Positions 18,277 to 27,537 are shown, counted from the first letter of the stretch. The stretch is DNA of 64,000 bases from Bacteroides faecalis (GCF_003865075.1 NZ_BHWB01000002.1:62001-126000); one strand, 5' to 3'. Translations and numbers: made by a program. Notes: generated by a model not told the origin, from the letters alone.

Positions 18277-19609
18277 AAATTTCAGCTACTAATGATTTAA
18301 TTTGTTTCCGATAATTGGCTTTCCAATCTGGGCAGCCAGACAGAGTTCCATGTTGTTTATCTGTGAATAATGCATTATGAGGACATCCACCATTACACAG
18401 AGGAACCAGAACACACTTTTTACAAATATCATTCTTAAGAGGAGACCATTTATTCCACGATTCATACCATTCAGGTTTGACCTGTGGAATATCTCCTTGT
18501 TCTCTAATATTTCCGGTTATCCATCGGATATCACCAACAGTATCCAAACATTTGTAAATTTCCCCATCTACTCCAATGACAATATCACCTTGTCTTAAAC
18601 ATCCACCAGATGGTGCAGCGTGTGGAAATTTGTATTTCCATAAGCCTAAATTGTGGGCATATTGAATAAGATCCCATTCGACCTCTGTAAATTCAGCTTC
18701 TGAATAAAGGTTTCCAGAAATGTCGTGGGGTGTAAAGTTATAATCTATTGTTCTACAAAATGACAACCCTACACGTTTATTTAATTTACTATTAGCAATG
18801 CGATCGAGTAATGCTGGAATATGAGAAACGTTTTGTTTATCAATTGTCATACGTACGGTAACTGACGCACCCATTTCTACAAGAATTTCAAGGTTATGCC
18901 ATAAAATGGAAAAATATGCCTTTCGTGACAATAAAGGGCGACGCTGTTCTTGAATATCATCCAAACCATCTACTGTAATAATATATCTCTTTACATTTAA
19001 AGAATATATCAACTCTTTACATCGTTGCTGATTTAATGCAACTCCATTTGTAGTAATGTCCGCTAAATATTGAATGTTATTTTCATTACAGAAAAGCATC
19101 AAGGCGATAGACATTTCTTTGAGCCTGTTATAAGCAAGTAGCGGTTCTCCACCAAACCATGTTACACGAAGTTTTTTGCATGCTCCAATCCGTTTTTTTA
19201 GAAATAGAAGAATATCATTCATTACAGATGGGGTAAGAGTACTTGTATTCTTTTTTCCTTCAAAACAATAAACACATCTCATCTGGCAATTTAGCGTCAG
19301 AAGTATCGTTAAATCTATATATGACAAATCCTCCTTGTCTTTTGAATAACGCACTTCCCATTCTTTTTTTTCCTCTTTTTTAGACTCCACCAAAATGCCT
19401 AATTTAAATAGAATATTCAAAAGTGGCTCATCCAGTTCCTTAATTTCTGAGGTCTCCATCAATACAGCATTGCGTGAAAAGGTATTGAAAATGACTAATC
19501 TGTTTTCACCAACATCAATATTATCATTCCATACAGACCACTTCAAGTTATCAGCATCAGTTAACTGTAAATCGAAAGGGCTTACATTATTTTCCAATAA
19601 TAGTTTCAT
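18257..19609 (-). CDS. SPASM-domain radical SAM peptide maturase (second of the cluster)
   Basis: 450 residues. The N-terminal 95 residues (NRLVIFNTFSRNAVLMETSE ... LLNILFKLGILVE) resemble the small winged-helix leader-recognition region found in several peptide maturases. The radical SAM motif is CQMRCVYC (Cys108, 112, 115). The C-terminal SPASM region contains CLRQGDIVIGVDGEIYKC and CKKCVLVPLCNGGC, ligands for auxiliary clusters. It overlaps the YcaO gene and the B12 radical SAM gene by about 20 bases each. Substrate is presumably the 37-residue peptide encoded at 22120-22233. Confidence 0.9.
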   Translation of the reverse strand: MKLLLENNVSPFDLQLTDADNLKWSVWNDNIDVGENRLVIFNTFSRNAVLMETSEIKELDEPLLNILFKLGILVESKKEEKKEWEVRYSKDKEDLSYIDLTILLTLNCQMRCVYCFEGKKNTSTLTPSVMNDILLFLKKRIGACKKLRVTWFGGEPLLAYNRLKEMSIALMLFCNENNIQYLADITTNGVALNQQRCKELIYSLNVKRYIITVDGLDDIQEQRRPLLSRKAYFSILWHNLEILVEMGASVTVRMTIDKQNVSHIPALLDRIANSKLNKRVGLSFCRTIDYNFTPHDISGNLYSEAEFTEVEWDLIQYAHNLGLWKYKFPHAAPSGGCLRQGDIVIGVDGEIYKCLDTVGDIRWITGNIREQGDIPQVKPEWYESWNKWSPLKNDICKKCVLVPLCNGGCPHNALFTDKQHGTLSGCPDWKANYRKQIKSLVAEIYDNKTI

Positions 19610-20957
19610 GTGCGTTGATGTATTTTTTTAAGTTCCGCAAATAATTATACCAATACCCGAAACGTTCTTGCGACATATTTCCGAATAATAAAGGTAAATT
19701 CAACATACCCAGCTTTGTCCAATCGTGAATATTTTTAATGTATGGTTCTATGATTGAAATATTTTTATCATAATCGATAGAGCCTGGGACAGGAGAGAAT
19801 ATATTAATCGCAAGAGATGTCGGCTTGGTTTCAAGAATGAGCTGTGCAGTCAACTCCAAATCCTCTTCCGTTTCATCAAAATAATTTACGATATAACTTG
19901 AGTAAAATGGAATACCTATTTTATGGCACAACAAAGCAGTTTGGCGACATTGTTCCACTGTTATCCGTTTATTCATTTTATCAAGTATATGCTGGCTACC
20001 GGATTTAAACCCAAAAAACAATTTAATACAGCCAGCCTGTTTCAATAATCTTAAAAAGTTCTCATCAACTTGATTTACACGTAAATTCGCCCACCATTTA
20101 TATGGAGTCCCCAGTTTTATCAATTTAATACAGACTTCACTCCATATATCACGAAAATTACCGATAGAACTATCCTGCACGATGAATGTGTCAACACCAC
20201 ACTGATGTGAAACCCATTTCATCTTATTTATGAAGTATTCAGAAGAGTGGCATCTCGCATATAAAAAACAATTATGAGCACAAAAATTGCATCTATACAT
20301 ACACCCTCTTCCGAAAGTTATGGGCATTACCTTATGTATGTCTGTATTAGAAATCTGATGAGAAGGCTGCGTATAAAATTCTTTATCAACAAGATTCCAA
20401 TCAGGAAAAGGAAGTTCATCAAGATTGGATATAACATCAGCTTTTTCCATAGATAGCTTTCCTAGGAAGAAAACTCCTTTGATCTTTTCCATACGTACTC
20501 CACTCAACAACTGTAAAAGCGGTATTTCTCCTTCTCCAATAATCACTGCATCAAATGGAATATATGAAAGAGTGTTTTCTGGCAGTAGAGTTGGGTGCAC
20601 TCCTCCAGCTATCATTAGAGGACGTTCCAACTTTTTTTTCTGGAACCGCCCCGTTATATACTTAAATATATGGCTTGCATATTGAAACCGAGCTGTAAAA
20701 AAGGAAAAACCAATAACTTCAGGATTGAATGATTGGCATATAGACCACAAATCGTTTAATGTTTGATTATCATCTCCTTTGTTACATCGTAACATTCGCT
20801 GCATATCTGCAATCTTTACCAATATGCCATGCGCTTTTAGATATGTAGCCAACCCTACAACTCCTTCAGGAGCTCTTTCTGGCTCATCCGTAAAATTACA
20901 ATCTGTATTTCCGATGTAAAATTCAGACCAAGGAATTATGAATAGCATCCGTTTCAT
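19587..20957 (-). CDS. Cobalamin-binding radical SAM enzyme of the RiPP cluster
   Basis: 456 residues. Residues 1-170 are a B12-binding-type Rossmann domain (LATYLKAHGI, VIGFSFFTARF, MIAGGVHPTLLP, DAVIIGEGEIPLLQL). The radical SAM motif is CMYRCNFC (Cys219, 223, 226) in GRGCMYRCNFCAHNC. The barrel continues with FGFKSGSQHILDKMNKR. Relatives in RiPP pathways methylate unactivated carbons or do other radical chemistry, but many B12 radical SAM proteins have other substrates. Its 4-base overlap with the upstream SPASM gene and roughly 20-base overlap with the next one place it inside the cluster. Confidence 0.9.
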   Translation of the reverse strand: MKRMLFIIPWSEFYIGNTDCNFTDEPERAPEGVVGLATYLKAHGILVKIADMQRMLRCNKGDDNQTLNDLWSICQSFNPEVIGFSFFTARFQYASHIFKYITGRFQKKKLERPLMIAGGVHPTLLPENTLSYIPFDAVIIGEGEIPLLQLLSGVRMEKIKGVFFLGKLSMEKADVISNLDELPFPDWNLVDKEFYTQPSHQISNTDIHKVMPITFGRGCMYRCNFCAHNCFLYARCHSSEYFINKMKWVSHQCGVDTFIVQDSSIGNFRDIWSEVCIKLIKLGTPYKWWANLRVNQVDENFLRLLKQAGCIKLFFGFKSGSQHILDKMNKRITVEQCRQTALLCHKIGIPFYSSYIVNYFDETEEDLELTAQLILETKPTSLAINIFSPVPGSIDYDKNISIIEPYIKNIHDWTKLGMLNLPLLFGNMSQERFGYWYNYLRNLKKYINAHETIIGK

Positions 20958-22099
20958 GTATGAACGTTTAATATTTTATTAATAATCAATTTTTTCTCTT
21001 CAACGGATTTCCCCTTTAGAATATATAGTTCTCCACCTTTAGATTCTATCCATTTCAACACATGTTCCCAATAAATTATATTGCTTTTACATCTATATGG
21101 ATATCCAAGCATAAATCGTTCTCGAAAGCATCCTCCATTACAAATCGGCATGAATCTACACTGATAACATTTTTCTGGAATGGGAGCTATTGCGGCTATT
21201 TTTTCCCGCGCATTGGATTTTATAAAATCTTCTGGAGACTGTGTAAGAAAATTGCCTATTACAGATTCTGGTACATCAAATTCAGCACACGAAAAAATAT
21301 CACCACCAGGACTGAATGCCATATATCTTTTGTAGCAGTTTGCTTCTCGAAGACAGAGAGAAGGTACACCCAATAGCAAATCAGCAATCAATTTTACAAT
21401 ATCAGTATTGTTTGCTGGTTCATAATCGTTTGCCCACCTGTCAAAGAAACTAATCATAGCCTCAGCATATTCTTCATCGCTTATATACATAGGTGATAAC
21501 AATGTATCTGAATAGTTGATTGGAAAAACACGCGAAAGACGAACATTCATTTTTCTTTTTTTGTAAAAGTCATAAATGTCGTCAATTCTGTTTAGATTAT
21601 CCTTTGTAAGGAGATTAATAGCTCCACATCTTATACCGGAAGCTAAAGCATTGTCTATATTTTCTACAGCAATGTCTGTAGAATCTTTTCCAGAAGGAAA
21701 TGTACGATATTTGCTAAATAAATCAATGCTGACACCAACAAAACCATTAAAATAATTTTTTATTAGATTATATGTATTCGATTTGAGTAAGGTTGCATTA
21801 GTCTGAGTTCCATGAGTTACCTTAATTCCATGCTTTGAAAACAATCCATTGGCATACTCTATAAAGTTCGGCAATTTATTAGCAAATAAAAAAGGTTCAC
21901 CGCCATGCCAACAAATCGTAAGGCTTTTGGCGCCTACAATAGAAGCATATTTGCATACGAACTGAATTCCATGTAAAATCTCGTCGTCTGACATCTCACT
22001 TCCTTGGGCATGATTATCACGCCCATAGCAGTATTGACACGCCAGATTACATTTCAGCGTGACTTTAAACGTAACATATATATTCTTAAATATTGACAT
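20954..22099 (-). CDS. SPASM-domain radical SAM peptide maturase (first of the cluster)
   Basis: 381 residues. The radical SAM motif is at the very start: TLKCNLACQYCYGRD (Cys17, 21, 24). There is no N-terminal leader-binding domain, unlike the other two SPASM enzymes here. The C-terminus has a textbook SPASM set: CYKRYMAFSPGGDIFSC, then CYQCRFMPICNGGC and a last Cys in PYRCKSN. This arrangement resembles anaerobic sulfatase-maturase-like peptide modifiers. It is the first enzyme after the precursor gene, 20 bases downstream. Reaction unknown; crosslinking or alpha/beta-carbon oxidation would be typical. Confidence 0.92.
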   Translation of the reverse strand: MSIFKNIYVTFKVTLKCNLACQYCYGRDNHAQGSEMSDDEILHGIQFVCKYASIVGAKSLTICWHGGEPFLFANKLPNFIEYANGLFSKHGIKVTHGTQTNATLLKSNTYNLIKNYFNGFVGVSIDLFSKYRTFPSGKDSTDIAVENIDNALASGIRCGAINLLTKDNLNRIDDIYDFYKKRKMNVRLSRVFPINYSDTLLSPMYISDEEYAEAMISFFDRWANDYEPANNTDIVKLIADLLLGVPSLCLREANCYKRYMAFSPGGDIFSCAEFDVPESVIGNFLTQSPEDFIKSNAREKIAAIAPIPEKCYQCRFMPICNGGCFRERFMLGYPYRCKSNIIYWEHVLKWIESKGGELYILKGKSVEEKKLIINKILNVHT

Positions 22100-22119
22100 A
22101 ACGATAAACCTATTAAATT

Positions 22120-22233
22120 TTAATCAAGCGGAGCTGGATGACCTTCGTTGCAATGATCACACCATTCTGCCTGAGCTTCGCTTGCATCGAGACGAACTTC
22201 GAGTTCAGCGAGAAGTACTTCATTCTGTACCAT
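22120..22233 (-). CDS. Candidate RiPP precursor peptide
   Basis: A 37-residue ORF between the upstream module and the first SPASM enzyme. It starts at the ATG complementary to 22231-22233 and ends at TAA 22120-22122. The N-terminal 21 residues (MVQNEVLLAELEVRLDASEA...) are acidic, Leu-rich and probably helical, like a leader. The C-terminus AEWCDHCNEGHPAPLD packs Trp, two Cys, two His and two Pro into 16 residues, plausible targets for the cluster's YcaO and radical SAM enzymes. No GG or GA cleavage motif is obvious. Sixty bases separate it from the preceding stop and 20 from the next gene. It is too short for most gene callers. Confidence 0.8.
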   Translation of the reverse strand: MVQNEVLLAELEVRLDASEAQAEWCDHCNEGHPAPLD

Positions 22234-22292
22234 AGTGGTATAAAATTATTATTATTCCTACTCTATTCGGGCTTTTCGGATTCCGCCGTTAT

Positions 22293-22607
22293 TTATCCAT
22301 TGTAATGTTTTAGTATAAAATAACTATTCCTTTTTAGTTCTCTTTCCTGATATGACTTCAATTTAATATCCTTTGTGGGAATACCAAAGTCGTCTTCGTC
22401 AAAGAAAACTCCTGTAGCTCCATCATTTAAAGTAACACGAAACCGCTTATACAACTTCTCATCTTTCTCCAAAAGTAGTCCATCTCCACAGTAAGCATCT
22501 TTCATTTTGTTCCATATACCATCTGACCACTTCTCTGCTTGATACAAATAGTCTGTTTCCGATGCCCAAAGTGAAACTAACCGAAATAATTCAGAAATAA
22601 TTCCCAT
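22293..22607 (-). CDS. Protein of unknown function, end of the AAA-ATPase module
   Basis: 104 residues (MGIISELFRLVSLWASETDY...), soluble, rich in Lys/Asp/Tyr, with a likely mixed fold (FRVTLNDGATGVFFDEDDFG). No known domain recognised. Its start overlaps the end of the zinc-finger membrane protein gene by 17 bases, and its stop is 59 bases from the RiPP precursor start, so it is the junction between the two modules. Confidence 0.7.
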   Translation of the reverse strand: MGIISELFRLVSLWASETDYLYQAEKWSDGIWNKMKDAYCGDGLLLEKDEKLYKRFRVTLNDGATGVFFDEDDFGIPTKDIKLKSYQERELKRNSYFILKHYNG

Positions 22608-23067
22608 AATAGATTATATGACAGTTAGGTCGTTTTTTTAAGATTATCAATTGCACTATATTATATAAACAGTATGCTAAATAAAATGGCGTTGCAAAAA
22701 AACCAACAAGCATAGATATACATAACTTGATTAAAAAGAACCCAAATATTGCTTCTATAGAAAACCAAATAAAAATGTATGGACAAAATCTATTAATAAA
22801 TTTCCAACCCGCATAAGAGCACATTAACATATAAGCCCCCATTTGTTTATCCGGTCCTAAAATATCAAGATTATAGCCAATTATATAGAGAGAAAAGCAT
22901 ATTACCAATGATTTTGAATGTTCTCTTAATTTTACGTATATTCGTTTATGATTACATTCTGGACATATGGGGATTTTGTACCGATGTGCGCATCTCCAGC
23001 CCAGCCCCTTATGACAATCCACACATTGAGCAACCACTTGTTCCAAATGATGGTAAAAACATTTCAT
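22591..23067 (-). CDS. Membrane protein with N-terminal zinc-finger (B-box-like) motif
   Basis: 158 residues. The first 45 residues contain CFYHHLEQVVAQCVDC, then CAHRYKIPICPEC, a Cys/His pattern like the short B-box-type zinc finger found at the front of several bacterial membrane proteins. Three to four hydrophobic segments follow (SLVICFSLYIIGYNL, YIFIWFSIEAIFGFFLI, LVGFFATPFYLAYCLYNIVQLII). The zinc finger is predicted to be cytoplasmic. It lies within the leftward operon, 12 bases after the Sel1/TPR gene. Its partner or ligand is unknown. Confidence 0.7.
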   Translation of the reverse strand: MKCFYHHLEQVVAQCVDCHKGLGWRCAHRYKIPICPECNHKRIYVKLREHSKSLVICFSLYIIGYNLDILGPDKQMGAYMLMCSYAGWKFINRFCPYIFIWFSIEAIFGFFLIKLCISMLVGFFATPFYLAYCLYNIVQLIILKKRPNCHIIYYGNYF

Positions 23068-23079
23068 TTTACTTGCTAT

Positions 23080-24648
23080 TTAAAGGAAATCAACTATTGA
23101 GATTTGATACTTGGTATGTGGATTGTCACAATATCCATCCCGTATTAATTGCTGAAAACATCCACTCTTTTTGATGTTTTTCGCACTCTGAACTTTGCTT
23201 ATTTGCTTCAGTATTTTTTTATGATGTCTATTAGGGTTAAAGGTATTAAAGTTTATTTTTATTCTTCGGATTGTCTCAATATCCCAAATTCTTTGACTTT
23301 TTAATAATCTGATTGTTTCTTTAGCTCCTTTACGATCTAAATGTTTATAACAAGCCATGGATATTAATCTTGCATCCAAATCTACTATTTCATATTTATT
23401 TGCATAAAATGACATAAACATTTTTACATCAAACCAATCACATTTCTTGTTACAAAGGTATTTTACATATTCTTTTGCGTATTTTAAGCCGTCATTATAG
23501 TGGCTATATGCAGATTCGTTACCGTTTATGGCTGCACAAAGCATCAATGCTTTTTTAGATTTTGATTGCGTTTGAATCATAGCAAGTTGATACTGTGCCA
23601 CATGATTACCCAATGAAGCCGCTTTATATAAATACATGTGACTTTTGTCAACGTTTTTATTAACATAATCACCATTGGCATACATCAATGCCAGCTCATA
23701 TAATATTCCGCTATCATCAGAGACATAATCAGTGTCGTCATTAATTAAATCAAGATTTTGAAGTCCCAATACAATTTTATGCTTTTGGCAATACACTTTG
23801 GAATAAAGAGATCCCTTATTAGCTTGATTTAGCAGGTAATATAACTTTTGAGCTTTTTCGGTATTATATTTTGTATTAGGGTATTTTGAATTTAAAAGTT
23901 TGGCAGAACTTTGGTTACCATTTGCTGCTGCAAAAGCCAAAAGTCTTTTACGACGATTCGTTTCACTATCAGGAAGAGATAGTGCTAAATTATAAAATGC
24001 TACCAACGAACCGCATGAAGCTGCTTTCTCATAAAAAAATGAAGAAACACTCTTATTGTTTTCAAAATATAAGTTTCCATATTTTACGAATAAATATTGT
24101 TTGTCGGAAACAGTTTTTTTGTCAAAGCTTTCAGGATTCTCGTAATAATCAAGTATTTCTTCCAAATCCTTTTTACTACTGTGCAGAGGATATTCTTTTA
24201 TAAAAGCTCGTATTTTATCTATATCATTTAATTTTAACAGGTTACTTATGACATTATTGATTCTAACTTTTTCTCTTGCCAAATACTCTTCTTTTGCTAT
24301 ATGATTTTGACACAATGACATTCGTTTTTTGGAATATGAATCCGTTGAATTTAAAGCAATAATTGAAGAATATAGTCGTAGTGCAGCTTTATAGTTTGAT
24401 TGGATATAACACCTTTCCGCTTCATCTAAATATTTCCAACATTTACTTGATTTTTCTTTTTCTAAATTAAGCAAGTTCTTCTCTTCGGAATTCTTAGCAA
24501 GAGCTATTGCACCATTATATAACCCCACAGCATCTTTATAATTCCCTTTTCTAAATTCAGAACGGGCTATTTCTACATTATTATTTTGGGCATTAATAGG
24601 TATTACCCCAAATATTAAGATTATATATAAAATTGCTGTTCTTATCAT
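23080..24648 (-). CDS. Secreted TPR/Sel1-repeat protein
   Basis: 522 residues. A signal peptide (residues 1-20, ending INAQ) is followed by TPR-like pairs (ARSEFRKGNYKDAVGLYNGA; CYIQSNYKAALRLYSSIIAL) and then Sel1-type repeats in which small residues and Tyr alternate (SFFYEKAASCGSLVAFYNLA; MYLYKAASLGNHVAQYQLAM; ALMYANGDY). Such solenoids act as protein-binding scaffolds, here in the periplasm or at the surface. Its start overlaps the preceding membrane TPR gene by 4 bases (ATGA). The two neighbouring TPR proteins suggest a shared complex with the AAA ATPase module, but the compartment differs. Confidence 0.75.
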   Translation of the reverse strand: MIRTAILYIILIFGVIPINAQNNNVEIARSEFRKGNYKDAVGLYNGAIALAKNSEEKNLLNLEKEKSSKCWKYLDEAERCYIQSNYKAALRLYSSIIALNSTDSYSKKRMSLCQNHIAKEEYLAREKVRINNVISNLLKLNDIDKIRAFIKEYPLHSSKKDLEEILDYYENPESFDKKTVSDKQYLFVKYGNLYFENNKSVSSFFYEKAASCGSLVAFYNLALSLPDSETNRRKRLLAFAAANGNQSSAKLLNSKYPNTKYNTEKAQKLYYLLNQANKGSLYSKVYCQKHKIVLGLQNLDLINDDTDYVSDDSGILYELALMYANGDYVNKNVDKSHMYLYKAASLGNHVAQYQLAMIQTQSKSKKALMLCAAINGNESAYSHYNDGLKYAKEYVKYLCNKKCDWFDVKMFMSFYANKYEIVDLDARLISMACYKHLDRKGAKETIRLLKSQRIWDIETIRRIKINFNTFNPNRHHKKILKQISKVQSAKNIKKSGCFQQLIRDGYCDNPHTKYQISIVDFL

Positions 24649-25145
24649 CTTTTTCTGTATTTAATCTGATTCTTTTGCTTATTAAGAGTATTTTGAAATT
24701 GATTTAGCTTGGCTTGTTCGTATTTTAATTCTTCAAGTCTGTCCAATTTTTTCTGAGCTTCATCTGTTTCAACAGCTTTATAATATCCCTTTCTAATGGC
24801 GATGGTATTAGCCCCCTCTATCCCGGAATACTTATCCCCAATAATGGCAACAACTTCCTGAACAAGTCGCGCGATTTCTGCTTCTTTTATAGTATTTGCA
24901 TTATTTATAAGACTATTAATTTCAGCTTGAGAAGATCCAAATGATTTTATTTCTAATGCTTCGCTATATGAAGCGATAGCCTGTTCATAGTCACCGCTAC
25001 TTAAACAGGAATTACCAGCATCAACGTAATTATTAAATCTATATGTTACATATCCATAATATCCCCCGCCAATTAAACACAGAATAAGCAGGAAAATAAA
25101 TATTTTACCTGCCGAACTTAATTCTCCCAATCTCATTGTTCCCAT
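24645..25145 (-). CDS. Membrane-anchored TPR/coiled-coil protein
   Basis: 166 residues. One transmembrane helix at about residues 14-33 (IFIFLLILCLIGGGYYGYVTY) is followed by a single TPR (YVDAGNSCLSSGDYEQAIASYSEALEI) and a long helical, Lys/Gln-rich tail (YEQAKLNQFQNTLNKQ). It begins 1 base after the small zinc-ribbon gene and overlaps the Sel1-repeat gene by 4 bases. Probably a scaffold; no known family name. Confidence 0.7.
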   Translation of the reverse strand: MGTMRLGELSSAGKIFIFLLILCLIGGGYYGYVTYRFNNYVDAGNSCLSSGDYEQAIASYSEALEIKSFGSSQAEINSLINNANTIKEAEIARLVQEVVAIIGDKYSGIEGANTIAIRKGYYKAVETDEAQKKLDRLEELKYEQAKLNQFQNTLNKQKNQIKYRKR

Positions 25146-25146
25146 A

Positions 25147-25485
25147 TTATCCTATATGTTTTAATATACTTTGCAAATAAGACAGTCCTCCTTTACTTAC
25201 ACAATTTGATGCTGTAGAAATAGCTTGTGCATATGACACATTAGATGCCACGGCAAATTTATGTCGCCCACCATTACATGATAGATGAGCCTTTAAAAGA
25301 GGTGTTGATTTTCCACATTTAGAACAAATCACATTGGCCTTTTCATCCAAACACAAAATGCCATTGCAAGGTTTAAACATCCAACTGGTAAGACCACCAT
25401 CAGAGCCATGTCTCCAATATTCTTTTGCTATACTATATCCTTCAGCTACACATAAAGGACATGCCATATATATTTCTATTCTCAT
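25147..25485 (-). CDS. Small zinc-ribbon protein (paralogue of the one at 27767)
   Basis: 112 residues. Cys pairs ACPLC (residues 9-12) and VICSKCGKS (about 54-57), with a further Cys/His pair in LSCNGGRH, form a zinc-ribbon-like core. The C-terminal tail SYAQAISTASNCVSKGGLSY followed by LQSIL is an amphipathic helix that matches the tails of the proteins at 27767 and 28952. It sits between the AAA ATPase (9-base gap) and the membrane TPR gene (1-base gap). No function known for this family. Confidence 0.7.
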   Translation of the reverse strand: MRIEIYMACPLCVAEGYSIAKEYWRHGSDGGLTSWMFKPCNGILCLDEKANVICSKCGKSTPLLKAHLSCNGGRHKFAVASNVSYAQAISTASNCVSKGGLSYLQSILKHIG

Positions 25486-25494
25486 AGTTATAAT

Positions 25495-27531
25495 CTACTT
25501 CTCAATTTGTTCCTGAATAACGCTAATAGCTTGGCCTATGCTTTCCACGGAATTGTCCAAATATACCAAAGCCTTATCTCCATATTCAGACAATATATTT
25601 TTCTCGATGTTTTCTTTGGACTGATCTATATTTATTATAGTATTAAATCCTTTATACCCTTTTATCGCTTTAGGGAGTTTTCCATTGTCTTCAACAGACA
25701 ACACAGCCATAATATTTGTGTATTTATTAAGCCTATATAATTCATTTATCATTTTTAAAAGAAACCTTTCTGTATCATTCACTTTATCTGCATTTGCTAC
25801 ATACAATACAGTCGGAGATATTTGTTTAGCCTTTGCAATCACTTCATTAATTTTCGTATAGGCATCAAACAAGTTTTCAGAAACCAGATCCCAAAAGTCC
25901 AACTCCAAAACTTCGTAATTATATTGTCTGGCAAAAGCATAAATAAATGTTCTTTTTCCAGCTCCTTTTTTACCTTCAATGATAATATTTAAGAGTGAAG
26001 GGCGTTGAGATATAATATTACCACTTAATTGTTTGCAAATTTTAGAATACAGTTCTTCTATATTACTTTTAGCGTCATCAATCCCTATCAACTCATTCCA
26101 TTTTATAGTGGGTTTATTAACATCAATGCCTCTTAATGAAGTAGGGGTTATGACTTTTAAAGCTGCATGAAAATCCTCGTTAGCCAGCCGGATAGTGTCG
26201 GAAGGAGTATTCAATGACATTTTCCCGGTTTTGTCATCCACAGTGATATGTTTTCTTATCGCGTTCATTACCGATTCCCTATACAGAAGAGATAAATCAG
26301 CTCCTGAATATCCGTTGGTCAGTTCGCTAAGCAACTGCAAAAAAGAATTATCCACATTGTTGAACAATTCATCTTTTTCCAATTTCACATATTTGGTCAG
26401 TATATCGTATCTGGCAGACACGTTAGGCAACGGAACTTCAAATTCCAAATCAAAACGCCCCGGTCTGCGTAAAGCCGGATCAATGGCATTCAAACGGTTG
26501 GTAGCTCCTATGACAAATACTTTGTTATTGCTATTCATACCATCCATTAAATTAAGTAATGTCGCAACAATGGACACTTGATATTCTGCACTATCGTCGC
26601 TTCTTTTTGATGTAACAGAGTCTATTTCATCAATGAAGATAATGCAATTGCCTTTGGCTTCCGCTTCCTCAAATTTTTCCCTTAAGCGTTGTTCTCCCAC
26701 TCCTACATATTTTGACATCAGTTCGGGCCCTTCGATCGTTATAAACGAAGAACCCATTGAGTAGGCGACCGCTCTTGCTATCATGGTCTTTCCGTTACCC
26801 GGAGGACCATACATAAGCATACCTTTAGGGGACTTGATACCAAATCTTTGCAATAATTCCGGATTGTTTATTGGAATTTGGATTATTTCCCGCAATTTGT
26901 TTATCACATCTTTCAGTCCGCCTATTTGCGAAAAATCGATAGATTTCTGGCGGTTTTCTGGTAATCCGATAAAATGTATTTTGGAATCTTCTGTCAATCT
27001 ATACAATGAATTTTTCTTCTCTGACTTTGGATATATGCTTTCTATCTCGCCCATTGTTACTTTTTTGGTAATAGGCTTGATATAAATCATTTGTGAAGCG
27101 AAGCAAATGCGCGAAGATGATCTTACGTTTGATTCCGCTCTCTCGATTTCATCGTCTGCCCAATTTTTTACGGCTTCCGAGTCTAACTGAATAGTTATAG
27201 AATCAGCCGGAATTGCTGTATCATATTCAACCAAAGAAACCTCTACTTTTGTTTTGACACCAATCAACCATGTCTTATGCACCAATTCCTTTGGCATCCA
27301 TAAATACCCTTCTCCTAAGTTGACATTTGGGTTTATAGTTTCCAGTTTGGCATAGAAAACAAAATGACTCAATACATCTTTGCATTCAACTTTTACATAT
27401 GTCAATTCATGTATTTCTCCTTTATTACCTGACAATTCAAATTTATCATGTGCAGAAACCCAAACATTCATATCCAATTTAGGAAATCCCATAGTGTTTT
27501 CCGCACCGAAACATTTCAAACCCAATTCCAT
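25495..27531 (-). CDS. CDC48/p97-like AAA ATPase with two AAA domains, the second degenerate
   Basis: 678 residues. Residues 1-190 are an N-terminal substrate- or partner-binding region. The first AAA domain (about 200-450) has Walker A GPPGNGKT (242-249), Walker B IIFIDEID (about 297-304), sensor GATNR, and the arginine-finger stretch RRPGRFD. The second (about 480-670) keeps a Walker A-like GKKGAGKRT, but its Walker B position reads TVLYVANADK without the acidic pair, so it probably binds but does not hydrolyse ATP. Such ATPases unfold or remodel proteins. The flanking small zinc-ribbon genes are likely partners or substrates. Confidence 0.9.
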   Translation of the reverse strand: MELGLKCFGAENTMGFPKLDMNVWVSAHDKFELSGNKGEIHELTYVKVECKDVLSHFVFYAKLETINPNVNLGEGYLWMPKELVHKTWLIGVKTKVEVSLVEYDTAIPADSITIQLDSEAVKNWADDEIERAESNVRSSSRICFASQMIYIKPITKKVTMGEIESIYPKSEKKNSLYRLTEDSKIHFIGLPENRQKSIDFSQIGGLKDVINKLREIIQIPINNPELLQRFGIKSPKGMLMYGPPGNGKTMIARAVAYSMGSSFITIEGPELMSKYVGVGEQRLREKFEEAEAKGNCIIFIDEIDSVTSKRSDDSAEYQVSIVATLLNLMDGMNSNNKVFVIGATNRLNAIDPALRRPGRFDLEFEVPLPNVSARYDILTKYVKLEKDELFNNVDNSFLQLLSELTNGYSGADLSLLYRESVMNAIRKHITVDDKTGKMSLNTPSDTIRLANEDFHAALKVITPTSLRGIDVNKPTIKWNELIGIDDAKSNIEELYSKICKQLSGNIISQRPSLLNIIIEGKKGAGKRTFIYAFARQYNYEVLELDFWDLVSENLFDAYTKINEVIAKAKQISPTVLYVANADKVNDTERFLLKMINELYRLNKYTNIMAVLSVEDNGKLPKAIKGYKGFNTIINIDQSKENIEKNILSEYGDKALVYLDNSVESIGQAISVIQEQIEK

Positions 27532-27537
27532 TGCAAC

